Shown: piece by piece, positions 48,408 through 57,352 of the stretch | Layout of the letters: each line of letters begins with the position of its first letter | How positions within the stretch are numbered: position 1 is the stretch's first letter | Assembly (NCBI RefSeq): GCF_920984675.1 | Contig: NZ_CAKLBV010000008.1 | Location: 48,052 to 112,051 of the forward strand | Length of the DNA stretch: 64,000 nucleotides | Direction of reading: 5' to 3' | From: Methylobacterium sp. Leaf118 | GTDB taxonomy: Bacteria; Pseudomonadota; Alphaproteobacteria; Rhizobiales; Beijerinckiaceae | Position numbers and translations under genes: made by a program | Notes under the pieces: generated by a model | What the model was told of the DNA's origin: nothing | Database searches by the model: none | The model's input: only the letters and a program-made list of their open reading frames with translations

Positions 48408-48883
48408 GTCGATCCGTTCACGCTCGTAGGGTCCGGGAGCACGCACCTGCCCGAAGGCAGCCGCACGGACGCCGTTCTAGTAGTACGGAGGCCGGGTCAC
48501 TCCAACCCGAGCGGTCGTGCCGACCCCTTTTAATCCCGGAGATTGGGAGAATGTGTGGCACGTATTCATCAGTCGCTTGCCGAAACTGCCCGCCATCGAG
48601 ACAGCGTAGAACTGCCAAACATGGCCAGTCGTCAGCAACGCGCGCGGGATCCCCGCCGCAATTCGGCCGCGATGACAGCGATGGCAGAACGAAGACTTGA
48701 CGAATGTATTTCTCTTGGGATCGAAGAAGTGCCCGAATCGGGCAAGCGATGACACGAACCGACTTGGATGCAGCGCCTGTCATCGCGCATTCGAGACCGA
48801 GATCGGGCTTGGCTGCACCTCTGGCGTGAATCGACGACTGCGGCGCACTGCCCGAATGGCGGCGTGACGCGGCCAGGCTCCCG
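48408..48883. other. Upstream region of the PKS operon
   Basis: About 475 bp between ugd and the PKS. It is less GC-rich than its flanks (48535-48780) and holds two inverted repeats: GGTCG-TGC-CGACC at 48513-48525 and the 7+1+7 repeat at 48730-48744. Short open frames exist on both strands but lack convincing start signals. Likely the PKS promoter with operator sites. Confidence 0.5.
48730..48744. promoter_or_regulatory. Perfect inverted repeat, candidate operator of the PKS operon
   Basis: TGCCCGA-A-TCGGGCA, a perfect 7-bp inverted repeat around one base, about 320 bp upstream of the PKS start in the AT-richer spacer. Size and symmetry suit a dimeric repressor or activator; no regulator gene is adjacent. 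Confidence 0.35.
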
Positions 48884-50188
48884 TCATGCAACTCCCACGC
48901 CGACATAGCGGAAGCCGTGCTTTTCGGCTTCGGACGGAGCGTAGATGTTGCGTAGATCGACCAGCACCGGCGTCCGCATCAGGTCCTTCAGCCGGGCGAG
49001 GTCCAGCGCCCGGAAGGCCGCCCATTCCGTCACGATCACCAGGACGTCCGCCTCGGTCGCGCAGGCATAGGCGTCCTCGGCGAAGGCGACCCCGTCCAGG
49101 AGCGGGCGCGCCTGCTCGATCCCCTCGGGATCGTAGGCCACCACCCGCGCGCCGCCATCCTGGAGGCCCGCGACGATCGACAGCGAGGGCGCGTCGCGCA
49201 TGTCGTCGGTGTCCGGCTTGAAGGTGAGCCCCAGCAGCGCCACCGTCTTGCCCCGCACCGAGCCCCCGGCCGCCGCCACCACCTTGCGCGCCATCGCGCG
49301 CTTGCGCTGGTCGTTGACCGACACCACCGTCTCCACGATCCGCACCGGCGCGCCGTGGTCCTGCGCCGTCTTGACCAGCGCCAGGGTGTCCTTGGGAAAG
49401 CACGAGCCGCCGTAGCCGGGGCCGGCATGCAGGAACTTGCGGCCGATGCGGTTGTCGAGCCCGATGCCGCGAGCGACCTCCTGCACGTTGGCGCCGACCC
49501 GCTCGCACAGGTCGGCGATCTCGTTGATGAAGGTGATCTTGGTCGCGAGAAACGCGTTGGCGGCGTATTTGGTCAGCTCGGCCGTGCGCCGTCCGGTGAA
49601 CAGGATCGGCGAGTGATTGAGATAGAGCGGACGGTAGACCGCCTGCATCACCTCGCGGGCCCGGTCGTCCTCGGCGCCGATGACGATGCGGTCGGGGATC
49701 TTGAAGTCGCCGATCGCCGCGCCCTCGCGCAGGAATTCGGGATTGGAGGCGACCGAGACCTCGGCGTCGGGGCGCGCCTCGCGGATGATGCGCTCGACCT
49801 CGTCGCCGGTGCCCACTGGCACGGTCGATTTGGTGACCACCACGGTGGAGCCGGTGAGCGCGCCGGCAATCTCCTTGGCCGCCGCGTAGACGTAGGAGAG
49901 GTCGGCGAAGCCGTCGCCGCGGCGAGAGGGCGTGCCGACGGCGATGAAGACGGCCTCGGCCCCGGCCACGGCGGGACCGAGATCCGTGGAGAAGGAGAGG
50001 CGGCCCTGGCGCACGTTCTCGGCGACCAGCGCGTCGAGGCCGGGCTCGTAGATCGGCATCCGTCCGGCCTCGAGGGCCGCGATCTTGTCGGGGTCCTTGT
50101 CGACACAGGTCACCGCGTGGCCGAAATCCGCCAGGCAGGCGCCCGAGACCAGGCCGACATAGCCCGAACCGATCATCGCGATCCGCAT
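48884..50188 (-). CDS. ugd: UDP-glucose 6-dehydrogenase
   Basis: 434 residues from ATG 50188. MRIAMIGSGYVGLVSGACLADFGH is the NAD-binding start (shown to residue 20 by MRIAMIGSGYVGLVSGACLA). The catalytic cysteine is C263 in GGSCFPKD; KSTVPVGTG and NPEFLREG are family markers. It oxidises UDP-glucose to UDP-glucuronate for acidic surface polysaccharides. It follows the GT2 gene on the same strand after 139 bp. Confidence 0.95.
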   Translation of the reverse strand: MRIAMIGSGYVGLVSGACLADFGHAVTCVDKDPDKIAALEAGRMPIYEPGLDALVAENVRQGRLSFSTDLGPAVAGAEAVFIAVGTPSRRGDGFADLSYVYAAAKEIAGALTGSTVVVTKSTVPVGTGDEVERIIREARPDAEVSVASNPEFLREGAAIGDFKIPDRIVIGAEDDRAREVMQAVYRPLYLNHSPILFTGRRTAELTKYAANAFLATKITFINEIADLCERVGANVQEVARGIGLDNRIGRKFLHAGPGYGGSCFPKDTLALVKTAQDHGAPVRIVETVVSVNDQRKRAMARKVVAAAGGSVRGKTVALLGLTFKPDTDDMRDAPSLSIVAGLQDGGARVVAYDPEGIEQARPLLDGVAFAEDAYACATEADVLVIVTEWAAFRALDLARLKDLMRTPVLVDLRNIYAPSEAEKHGFRYVGVGVA

Positions 50189-50327
50189 CGATGCTCCCGC
50201 ACGCCGTTGGAAGAGCCGCAAGCGTCTTGCTGCGCCGCACTCTCCTAACCGCATTCGGCCGGGCCGCAAATCGCGGGCGACGCATCCGCCCCTCCCGATT
50301 CAGGGGAGGGAGCCCGATCCGCCCGCC

Positions 50328-52505
50328 TCACAGGCGGTAATGCGCCGCGGTCCGGGACAGGTTGATGTTGTAATAGGGGTCGGCCCGCAAGATCGGCTCC
50401 CAGCGCGCGCGCATCACCTGTGATTCGGCCTCGAACCGGGCGCGCTTCTCTGGCGTGTCCTCCGCCCCGCGGCTCTTCGATTCGTGGTGGATCAGCCGCG
50501 CATGCGGGGTCCAGACGACGCGGTAGCCCGCTGCGCCCACGCGCAGGCACAGATCCACGTCGTTGAAGGCGACGGCGAGGGCCTCCGCGTCGAACCCGCC
50601 GACCTCCTCGAACACCGCGCGCCGCATCGCCAGACAGGCGCCGGTCACCGCGGAGACCTCCTGCGTCAGCACCATGCGGGCGAAGTAGCCGGGCGCGTCG
50701 CCGGGCAGTCCGAGATGGCTGTGGCCGGCGATGCCGCCGATGCCGAGGACGATGCCGCCATGCTGGATCGTGCCGTCCGGATAGAGCAGCTTGGCGCCGA
50801 CGGCGCCGATCCCCGGTTCCACGGCGATCGAGACGAGTTCCGTGAGCCAGCCCGGCTCCAGCACCTCGATGTCGTTGTTGAGGAACAGGAGCACGCTGCC
50901 GCGGGCGGCGGCGGCCCCCTGGTTCGACAGCTGCGAGAAATTGAACGGCCCGGGCGAGGGCAGCACCCTCAGGCGCGCATCCTCGGCGTAGCCCGCGAAC
51001 AGGGCCTGCGTCGCCGCCTCGCGGCTGTCGTTGTCGACGACGATCACCTCGATCGCGGGGTAGTCCGTGCGCGCGAACAGCCCGTCGAGCACGACCGCCA
51101 GGAGTTCCGCCCGGTCGCGGGTCGGGATCACCACCGAGACCAGCGGCGCGGGCACCGGCACGGGGCGGACCAGGCGGTTGAAGCCTTCCGCCCCTCGTTC
51201 GGCCCGGGCGCCGCGCCGCGCCGCGACCTCCGACAGCGCCCGCAGGCGCGCCGCCTCGGCCCGCGCCAAGGCCCGGTCCGAGAAGGTGCCGGAGCCGGCG
51301 GCCGCCCGCCAATGATAGAGCAACTTCGGGATGTGGCGAACCTCACTGCCGTCGATCGCCTCGGTCAGACGCAGGAGCAGGTCGTGATCCTGGCTGCCCT
51401 CGAAGCCGGGCCGTAGGCCGCCGAGCGCCCGCAGCCGGTCGGTGCGGACCGCACAAAGGTGGTTCACGTAGTTCTGGCCCTGGAGCAGTTCCCGGTCGAA
51501 GCCCGATTTGAAATGCGGCTCGAAACGGCGGTCCCGGGCGTCGACCTTGTCCTCGTCGCTATAGACCAGGATCAGGTGGGGCGCCGCCCGCACGGCCCGC
51601 GCCACCTCGTAGAGCGCGATGTCGGCCAGCAGATCGTCGTGGTCGAGGAAGACGCAGTAGGCGCCGGTCGCGAGCGTGAGGGCATCGTTGGTCGCCCGGG
51701 CGATATGGCCGTTCTCGGGCCGGCGCAGGGTGCGGATGCGCGGCTCCTGCGCGGCGTGGCGCGCGATCAGCCGGGCGATCTGCGGATTCGTCGAGGCGTC
51801 GTCGACGATGCACAGCTCCCAGTGCGGGTAGAGCCCGCCGCGCACCGAGCGGATGGCGGCGTCGAGCACCCGCGGGTCGGGATCGAACACCGGCATCAGC
51901 ACGGAGAGGAGGGGCGGCGCCTCCCAGGCGGCGATCTCGGCCCGGATGCGGGCGCGGTCGGCGGGCGTGCGGCGGTCGAAGCGCGCGATCCAGGTCGCGT
52001 AGCCCGTCTCGGCCCGCTGGGCGAGGGCCCGGGAGAGGTACCCGCGGGCGCGCACCTTCAGGCGGAGCAGACGCCATCCGACCGCCTGCGCGGTCAGGCC
52101 GGGCGCGCGCCAGCCCGCCCGCAGGACGAGCGCGACCCGCCCGCGGCGGCGCACGGTCAGCCCGTCGAGGGCGAAGGGCTTGCCGCGCACATGCGCCGTG
52201 AAGCGCAGGGCGGTCGTGCCCTCGGGCAACCGCCCGGTCCAGACGAACACGTCGCCGCCCACCGCTTCCTCGGCGAGCGCGGTCGTCCCGGCCTCGGTCA
52301 CCGCGCTGACGAGGGCGCGCGGGAGGCCGCCGCTGCCGACATCCCGCCAGGTCAGGGTGACCCAGCGTCCGGCGAGCCCACTCGTGGCCAGATCGATGCG
52401 CAGATCGAGGCCCGGGGTCCCGGAGACCGGAAGAGGCCGGCGACCCAGCCGTGCCAACGACGTCGCACGCGTTTCTTCCCCGCGGGGCCGGTCCTCCGGC
52501 GCCAT
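50328..52505 (-). CDS. Two-domain family 2 glycosyltransferase
   Basis: 725 residues. A beta-rich N-terminal part (about 30-130) of unknown role precedes two GT-A domains. The first begins near residue 197 (LLSVLMPVFDPDPRVLDAAI) with VFLDHDDLL as its metal-binding region; the second begins near 454 (LVSVVIPTRDRAELL) with LLFLNNDIEVLEPGW. The protein has no obvious membrane segment. This tandem form is typical of enzymes that extend cell-surface glycans. Its start lies 6 bp after the stop of the next gene, so the pair is one unit. Donor and acceptor sugars are unknown; ugd nearby suggests glucuronate may be involved. Confidence 0.87.
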   Translation of the reverse strand: MAPEDRPRGEETRATSLARLGRRPLPVSGTPGLDLRIDLATSGLAGRWVTLTWRDVGSGGLPRALVSAVTEAGTTALAEEAVGGDVFVWTGRLPEGTTALRFTAHVRGKPFALDGLTVRRRGRVALVLRAGWRAPGLTAQAVGWRLLRLKVRARGYLSRALAQRAETGYATWIARFDRRTPADRARIRAEIAAWEAPPLLSVLMPVFDPDPRVLDAAIRSVRGGLYPHWELCIVDDASTNPQIARLIARHAAQEPRIRTLRRPENGHIARATNDALTLATGAYCVFLDHDDLLADIALYEVARAVRAAPHLILVYSDEDKVDARDRRFEPHFKSGFDRELLQGQNYVNHLCAVRTDRLRALGGLRPGFEGSQDHDLLLRLTEAIDGSEVRHIPKLLYHWRAAAGSGTFSDRALARAEAARLRALSEVAARRGARAERGAEGFNRLVRPVPVPAPLVSVVIPTRDRAELLAVVLDGLFARTDYPAIEVIVVDNDSREAATQALFAGYAEDARLRVLPSPGPFNFSQLSNQGAAAARGSVLLFLNNDIEVLEPGWLTELVSIAVEPGIGAVGAKLLYPDGTIQHGGIVLGIGGIAGHSHLGLPGDAPGYFARMVLTQEVSAVTGACLAMRRAVFEEVGGFDAEALAVAFNDVDLCLRVGAAGYRVVWTPHARLIHHESKSRGAEDTPEKRARFEAESQVMRARWEPILRADPYYNINLSRTAAHYRL

Positions 52506-52511
52506 GACGGG

Positions 52512-53558
52512 TCAGACCTCCCAGTTCTTGGCGACGGAGCTGCGCACCGCGTCGCTGAGCACCACGTCGAACTCCACCCAGCTCTGCAGGAAGCGGAGCT
52601 TGCGCAGCTGCTCGGCCAGCGCGAGCGTCTCGTTGGGAATCGGCAGCGGCAGGGGGATCGGCGCCTCGATGCCGTGGTGGTGGAACACCGAAGCCATGAA
52701 GGCTTCGAAATAGTCGCGATGGCCGACCAGCCCCATGCGGGACAGGATCTCCACGGCGATGATCGAGTGCCCCGGTGCGATCCGGTCGTCGGCCACCAGG
52801 GTGCTGAGCTGGCGGGTCAGCGGGTTGTAGAGCAGGTGATAGGCCGGCTCCGGCATCATCCGGAACAGCCGCTTGAGGCTCTTGGCGTCGGTGTAGTCGT
52901 AATCGAGGGTGAAGGCGCAGGCCTCGACGAGGTTGCCCAGCCGCCAGTGCTGGACGGGATCGGCGGCGATGCCCGCTCTCGCCCGCAGCCACATCAGACG
53001 GCTCGCCATCTCCACGTAGGGATCGTGGACGAGCATCATCGTCAGCGCGCCGCCCTGGACGAAATGGCCTTCGTAGCGGGGGAGGATGATCGACCCTGCC
53101 ATCAAGCACGAGGTCAGGGTGTCGGTGTCGAACATCGCCCGCAGGATTTCTTCGGGAAACCGCCCGATCCCGAAATAGCACTGCCGGAAATGGGGGAACA
53201 ACGCCGTCTGGATCACCGTCTCGGGATTGATGTGAGCGTTGATCAGGATGGTCTTGGGGGCGGCGAGCCCGTCGCTGGGCAGGCGCCGGTAGACGAGGAC
53301 GTTGGTGTCCACGTCGTAGATCTCGAGGCGTTCGATCGCGGCAAGGCCCGGGATGTGGTCCTCGCGCACCTCGTAATGGCACTGTCCGGTGGAGTGCCAG
53401 CCGTACTGGATGAAGGTCGGGTCGGCATGGATGGCGGAGACCTCGGCCACCCGCTGCCCCTCGATCGTGACGTAGACCCGGCTGATCGCCTCCGGGTCGT
53501 CCGGGACCACCCATCCCCGGATGATGGATCCCTCATCGGACATGTGCAGGAACCGCAT
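52512..53558 (-). CDS. Unrecognised protein co-transcribed with the GT2 gene
   Basis: 348 residues from ATG 53558. The first 95 residues look like a beta-sandwich (SIIRGWVVPDDPEAISRVYV, then YGWHSTGQCHYEV), similar in style to GW-x-DP modules seen on glycan-related proteins. The remaining 250 residues are mainly helical with many aromatic and His residues (FPHFRQCYFGIGRFPEEILR; VFHHHGIEAPIPLP). There is no signal peptide or membrane segment. No family is recognised. The 6-bp gap to the glycosyltransferase says it serves the same pathway. Confidence 0.75.
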   Translation of the reverse strand: MRFLHMSDEGSIIRGWVVPDDPEAISRVYVTIEGQRVAEVSAIHADPTFIQYGWHSTGQCHYEVREDHIPGLAAIERLEIYDVDTNVLVYRRLPSDGLAAPKTILINAHINPETVIQTALFPHFRQCYFGIGRFPEEILRAMFDTDTLTSCLMAGSIILPRYEGHFVQGGALTMMLVHDPYVEMASRLMWLRARAGIAADPVQHWRLGNLVEACAFTLDYDYTDAKSLKRLFRMMPEPAYHLLYNPLTRQLSTLVADDRIAPGHSIIAVEILSRMGLVGHRDYFEAFMASVFHHHGIEAPIPLPLPIPNETLALAEQLRKLRFLQSWVEFDVVLSDAVRSSVAKNWEV

Positions 53559-53766
53559 CCGCGCTCGCCGTCCTTCCGATTCCGACGCCCCGGCCGCCGA
53601 TCGCGGAAGCGTCGGGGCGCGCCGCGGGCTGCCTTACCCGATTTTTCTCGGCCGTGCAGCGCAGCGCTTCACGAAAGCGCGGCCGACCCGCTTGCGGAGC
53701 CGCCCGGCACCGGTTATAGCCGCGGCCTCGCAAGTGACCGGCGGCCAAGCCGAGGGTCACCTGCCA

Positions 53767-53841
53767 GGGCGCGTAGCTCAGCGGGAGAGCACTACCTTGA
53801 CATGGTAGGGGTCACAGGTTCGATCCCTGTCGCGCCCACCA
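53767..53841 (+). tRNA. tRNA-Val (anticodon GAC)
   Basis: 75 nt with encoded CCA. Acceptor stem GGGCGCG / CGCGCCC, D-arm GCTC-AGCGGGA-GAGC, anticodon stem CTACC / GGTAG around loop TTGACAT (anticodon GAC), and T-arm ACAGG-TTCGATC-CCTGT. It marks the left edge of the accessory region and is a likely integration target. Confidence 0.97.
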
Positions 53842-53873
53842 TCCTTAACCCCAAGGATGATTGATGAATTTGA

Positions 53874-53896
53874 GGCCCCGGAGACGGGGCCTTTTT
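53874..53896 (+). terminator. Rho-independent terminator of tRNA-Val
   Basis: GGCCCCG-GAGA-CGGGGCC with TTTTT at 53892-53896, 33 bp after the tRNA. Confidence 0.88.
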
Positions 53897-53900
53897 CGTT

Positions 53901-53923
53901 GGGTCGGAAACTGGGTCGGAAAC
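53901..53923. repeat. Tandem direct repeat next to tRNA-Val
   Basis: GGGTCGGAAAC at 53901-53911 and again at 53913-53923 (12-bp period), right after the tRNA terminator and at the start of the accessory DNA. It could be part of an old attachment or integrase-binding site. Confidence 0.45.
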
Positions 53924-54281
53924 CCACGTGCGTAGCCCCCATACGGCTCGGTTCCGGCGGGGTTGTCGGCGACACGGGTCACGGGCGCGAGGCCCGGCCG
54001 TGACAGTCACGGATCTACCGTCTCACCCCGACGTTGGCAGCTCCAAGCTGTTGCGGGCGGGATGTCGGGATTCGAGCGGTCGGCGTAGGGATTTGGAAGC
54101 CTGCATGGAGCCGGTCATGCCTGGGCGGGCGGCCATCCGGCCGGCTCCCACACAGATCCGACGGGTTCGGATCCTAGCCGCGAGATGCTACGCTTCTTCC
54201 TGTCTCACACGCGGAGCAGCAGGGCGCGCCAGCACTGACGACCGACAAACCGGGCCGAACCGGATCCTGAGAAGCACACCC

Positions 54282-54429
54282 TTGGTCGATCTGCTCATCC
54301 ACCACCGGACGACGTACCGCTACGGGCAGCCGGTCATGCTGGGACCGCACCGGCTGATGCTGCGGCCGCGGGAGAGCCGCGATCTGAGGCTCCTGTCGAG
54401 CGACATCCGAGTGACGCCGGATGCAAGCA
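54282..54429 (+). pseudogene. N-terminal fragment of a transglutaminase-like protein
   Basis: From a TTG at 54282 the frame gives [34 protein letters not shown] and DIRVTPDAS, the N-terminal (Bact_transglu_N) start of the large transglutaminase-like family. After about 49 residues the similarity ends abruptly in every frame; the catalytic Cys-His-Asp domain is missing. A truncated remnant beside tRNA-Val. The 360 bp before it (53924-54281) hold nothing I can name. Confidence 0.6.
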
Positions 54430-54565
54430 GGACGGCGGTGCGGGCCTGGATCCGAACAACATCCGCCTACGGTGTGGATCGTGTCACACGAGAAAGACGA
54501 CAGATGCCCGAGCACGGCAACTGGGCCTGCGGCAACAGATCAAGAAAGCTAGACCTTGGTAAAGG

Positions 54566-54790
54566 CTACGATTGTCGGCGTCTCACGATATACCATAAAC
54601 CGAACACGACCATGCCTATTACAAGGCTAAGCCAGATCCAATTTACATCCATTGCCGCGCCTATGGCGGCTGTCGAATTTGAGCCCGAAGGTGCTTTCTC
54701 CGGGATCGGCGGAGCCGGATTGGTCTGCTGGGCTAGGACGCTATGCAAGCCTCCTAACCAAAGCAAGACGGCAGCGGTTGCGTGCCTCAT
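54566..54790 (-). CDS. Small membrane protein
   Basis: 74 residues from ATG 54790 with GAGGA 5 nt upstream. A signal peptide ([13 protein letters not shown]) is followed by a Pro/Ser-rich linker and one transmembrane helix ([19 protein letters not shown]) ending in RRRQS. No family is recognised. The DNA is more AT-rich than the chromosome core. Confidence 0.5.
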   Translation of the reverse strand: MRHATAAVLLWLGGLHSVLAQQTNPAPPIPEKAPSGSNSTAAIGAAMDVNWIWLSLVIGMVVFGLWYIVRRRQS

Positions 54791-55195
54791 GTCGTCCTCA
54801 ATGACTGCGTAGATTGATGCCGCTTCAACCGTCTCTGACTGGTATCGTTCAATTGACCGGGGCGGGGTGCAAACTCTACGGATCTAGGGGCCGGGCATCG
54901 CATGGGGTGCCATCCAGAGATTTGCTGCGCGCGGCGGACAACTATCGGGCCCTCCGTCGTTGAGTCCCGCAAGTCGTTGTAATTGCTTATGAAAGACCCC
55001 AAGGTTTTCGTCCTCGGCAGCGTGCCTCTTGTGATCGTGAATGCTGGAACCCATTGTCAAATAAAGGCAAACCGCCTGAGGTTTTTGCCGTGAAGCCTCG
55101 CAGCCCTCCCCGTAGACCAGCGGCCGTCCGCCGAAGGCCGAGCCCGGGATCGTCGTGGCGTCGAAGCCCCAGCCGCACCCCGAGCCCGCCATCGT
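54791..55195. other. Non-coding accessory stretch
   Basis: About 400 bp with no supported gene; several in-frame stops on both strands, moderate GC. A phage-like remnant begins at its right end. Confidence 0.4.
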
Positions 55196-55381
55196 GGACC
55201 CACTGCACTTCTGTCGAGCATCGCCGCCGACGAGGACGCGCCCGCTCAGGCCCGAGCCGCGGCCTGCAAGGCGCTACTGATCGCGGGCGTCGCCAGCCAG
55301 GGCGCGGCGAAGCCCGACACGCCTGAGGAAGCCTTGAACCGCCGCACCCTGGCGCTGATGAACCGAGGGAGGGCGAATTGA
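55196..55381 (+). pseudogene. C-terminal remnant of a phage-type protein
   Basis: The frame ending at TGA 55379 reads LSSIAADEDAPAQARAAACK, then KPDTPEEALNRRTLALMNRG, well-formed protein sequence, but upstream of about 55205 protein-like sequence continues only in another frame (PQPHPEPAIVDP). A frameshift or deletion has removed the start. Family not recognised. Its stop overlaps the region just before the next gene. Confidence 0.35.
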
Positions 55382-55404
55382 GAGACCGGGAGCCGTCAGG
55401 CAGC

Positions 55405-55926
55405 ATGCCGACCGTTGGAGTGTACCGCGGCGTCGGTATCCACGACTTTCAGCCGGCCGAGCGGGTCGAGCGAATGGTCAAGCCGGCGATCGAAGCGGTG
55501 TTCGCCCTCTACGGCGGCTGGGCGCTGCTGGCCTATGCTAGCGATCCGGCCCATCCTCCGGAGGCTCGCCTGCTCGCCGCGGCGCGCATCGAAGCCATCT
55601 GGCAGCTCGCGATCGAAAACCGCGAGGTGCGTCCCGAGGTGCATCCGGACAAGGCGCGCGTCGCCACCGGCTCGCTCGACAGCCTGCACTGGGCCTGCCC
55701 GCGCCGCTACGGCTCCCTGCTGGAACCCGGCCCTGCCCCCGGCGAGCACCGTCCGGCCCGCGATCGAGGCTCGCAGGAAGCCCTGGAGCGGGCTCAAGCG
55801 GCGTGGACGGCGCAGGACCGACAGAGGCGGCTGGCGGGCGTGTGGAAGCCGCTCGAAGCCTCCCCTGGATCGCGTGCGGTTCTGCACGAAGCATTCGTTC
55901 TGAAATGCATAATGCATCTTGGCTGA
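55405..55926 (+). CDS. Hypothetical phage-associated protein
   Basis: 173 residues from ATG 55405, preceded by GGGAG; a TTG at 55378 overlapping the upstream stop is an alternative. Mostly helical and soluble: GVGIHDFQPAERVERMVKPA, EARLLAAARIEAIWQLAIEN and GSQEALERAQAAWTAQDRQR. No known domain. It starts just after the remnant above and reads as a phage structural or accessory protein by context only. Confidence 0.55.
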   Translation: MPTVGVYRGVGIHDFQPAERVERMVKPAIEAVFALYGGWALLAYASDPAHPPEARLLAAARIEAIWQLAIENREVRPEVHPDKARVATGSLDSLHWACPRRYGSLLEPGPAPGEHRPARDRGSQEALERAQAAWTAQDRQRRLAGVWKPLEASPGSRAVLHEAFVLKCIMHLG

Positions 55927-55996
55927 AATTTAAGGCCTTTAAACCTGCGCCACAGCCGGCAACCCGCCTGTAAAAGCAGTATCGCAGGAGACCATC

Positions 55997-56248
55997 ATGT
56001 TCATTCGCAAGAGCACAAAGGCAATTGCCGCCCTCACTCTCGGCATCGCCATTGCTGCACCCGGGCAGGCGCAGGCGATGCCATACGGCAGCCTTGGGTT
56101 TGCTGCTTTCGCGAGCGACCTCGCGCTCAGTGCCGCTCGGGCCCAGGCAGCACCGCGGCGCGGCGTGATCGTCGAGCATCGCTACGTCCGACGGGGCAAC
56201 CGCCTCCACTACTGCGGCTGCGTCGTCCGGCAGGTGCGCTACTACTAG
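55997..56248 (+). CDS. Small secreted protein
   Basis: 83 residues from ATG 55997 with AGGAGA 6 nt upstream. Signal peptide of about 27 residues (ALTLGIAIAAPGQAQA). The mature part is basic with two cysteines in YCGCVV near the C-terminus and ends VRQVRYY. The strong ribosome site and clean signal peptide support expression. Function unknown; it sits among phage remnants but looks like a cellular envelope protein. Confidence 0.6.
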   Translation: MFIRKSTKAIAALTLGIAIAAPGQAQAMPYGSLGFAAFASDLALSAARAQAAPRRGVIVEHRYVRRGNRLHYCGCVVRQVRYY

Positions 56249-56573
56249 GTGTATGGTCCCGGGATGTGGTGTTACGGATCGAGCCTGAAGCGTTCGGGCT
56301 CCATCGGCGTCGGTGACACGAACGGAGCCGCGGATCTGTTGGGCAGCCATGCCCACACTGTCGCCCTCAATGCGGTCGGCGACCACATCCATGCGCTAAC
56401 AATCAATGACGCCGAGCCTCACGGCCATACCATCTCAGGTGTGGCGGACCACACACCCGATCCCGGCTGCGTCGGATCACACGCATAGCCTGACGATCGA
56501 CAACACCGTCGGCGGCCGCGCGCACCTGAACGTGCCGCCCGGCGCGGTTGTGAACTTCGCGATCAAGGTCTGA
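56249..56573 (+). pseudogene. Phage tail collar protein, frameshifted fragment
   Basis: The frame shows the His-rich repeat of tail collar tips (GSHAHTVALN, GDHIHALTIN, EPHGHTISG). It hits a stop at 56488, but a second frame continues the pattern (SDHTHSLTIDN ... AHLNVPPGAVVNFAIKV) to TGA 56573. One frameshift lies near 56455-56470, and the 5' part of the gene is missing. Confidence 0.65.
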
Positions 56574-56613
56574 TTGCTCCTTCCCCACCCACCTCATTAC
56601 CGGGAGCCCGACG

Positions 56614-57352
56614 ATGGGACTGCTCGACTGGTCGGCGACGCCTGCGCGAAACAGCGTCGCCGACCCCACGATTCCCGCCGCTGACGGCGCTTCGGCTCGT
56701 GCCTTGCCGAGCCTTGTGCGCTCCGTGGTGGCGGGCGTGCGCCGCTACTCCGATGCACGCGGCGGCGCGCTGCGAACCGGCGGCCAGCTCAACGCCTACA
56801 CGGTCGACGCCGCGCTTGGCATCACGGAGATCCGCTCCGGCATCGATCTGATCGTGCAGGCCGACCGCACGAACACGGCGCAGGCCACGCTCAACGTCGA
56901 TGGGCTCGGTCCACTGCCGGGGACGGATGCCGGCGGTATCCGCCTCGCCGAGGGGCGCATCGTCGAAGGGCGGTTCTACCACGTCATCCTCGATGCCGAG
57001 GCCAAGGCTTGGCGCGTCCAGGCCGGTGCCTCGACGCTCGACGAGATCCCCGGCCTGATCGATCTGCGCAGAGGTCGCCGAGAACACCACCACGGTGGCC
57101 GAAAAGACCGAGGCGACAGTGACGGCGGCGACTCTCGTGGCGACGCAATCGGCTGCCGTTGAGACGGCCCGCGCGCAGGTCGCGGGCAACACCGCGACTG
57201 TGACCGTGGCGGCAGCGCAGGTGGCGGACAATGCTGCGACTGCACAAGCCGCGCAGGACGTGGCGGTCTCTGCCCGTGACCAGGCTCACGCCGCTATCGC
57301 CTCGGGCCGCGTCACGTACGACACGCTCGCGCAGCTACAGGCCACACCATCG
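56614..57352 (+). pseudogene. Phage tail fibre protein, frameshifted and 3' truncated
   Basis: From ATG 56614 a good frame gives MGLLDWSATPARNSVADPTI, SLVRSVVAGVRRYSDARGG, VDAALGITEIRSGIDLIVQA and LDEIPGLIDL, a tail-protein pattern. Near 57065-57090 the sense shifts to another frame (EVAENTTTVAEKTEATVTAA ... ARDQAHAAIASGRVTYDTLA), an Ala/Thr-rich coiled stalk. It breaks off after LQATPSA at about 57350, where an endolysin sequence begins in a third frame. Confidence 0.65.

Noticed and set aside
41853..48533. A 2226-codon open frame on the plus strand
   Set aside because: It is exactly antisense to the PKS, has low-complexity His/Arg/Gly composition and no domain; it arises from the high GC at third positions.
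48543..48752. Short plus-strand frames in the PKS upstream spacer
   Set aside because: No convincing ribosome site or protein-like composition; more likely regulatory DNA.
53778..53975. Minus-strand frame of 65 codons across the tRNA
   Set aside because: It translates the antisense of tRNA-Val (RDRTCDPYHVKVVLSR), a common false gene. I considered an integrase end but saw no tyrosine-recombinase motif.
54884..55192. Minus-strand 102-codon frame
   Set aside because: Mixed composition, no ribosome site, no family; left as non-coding.
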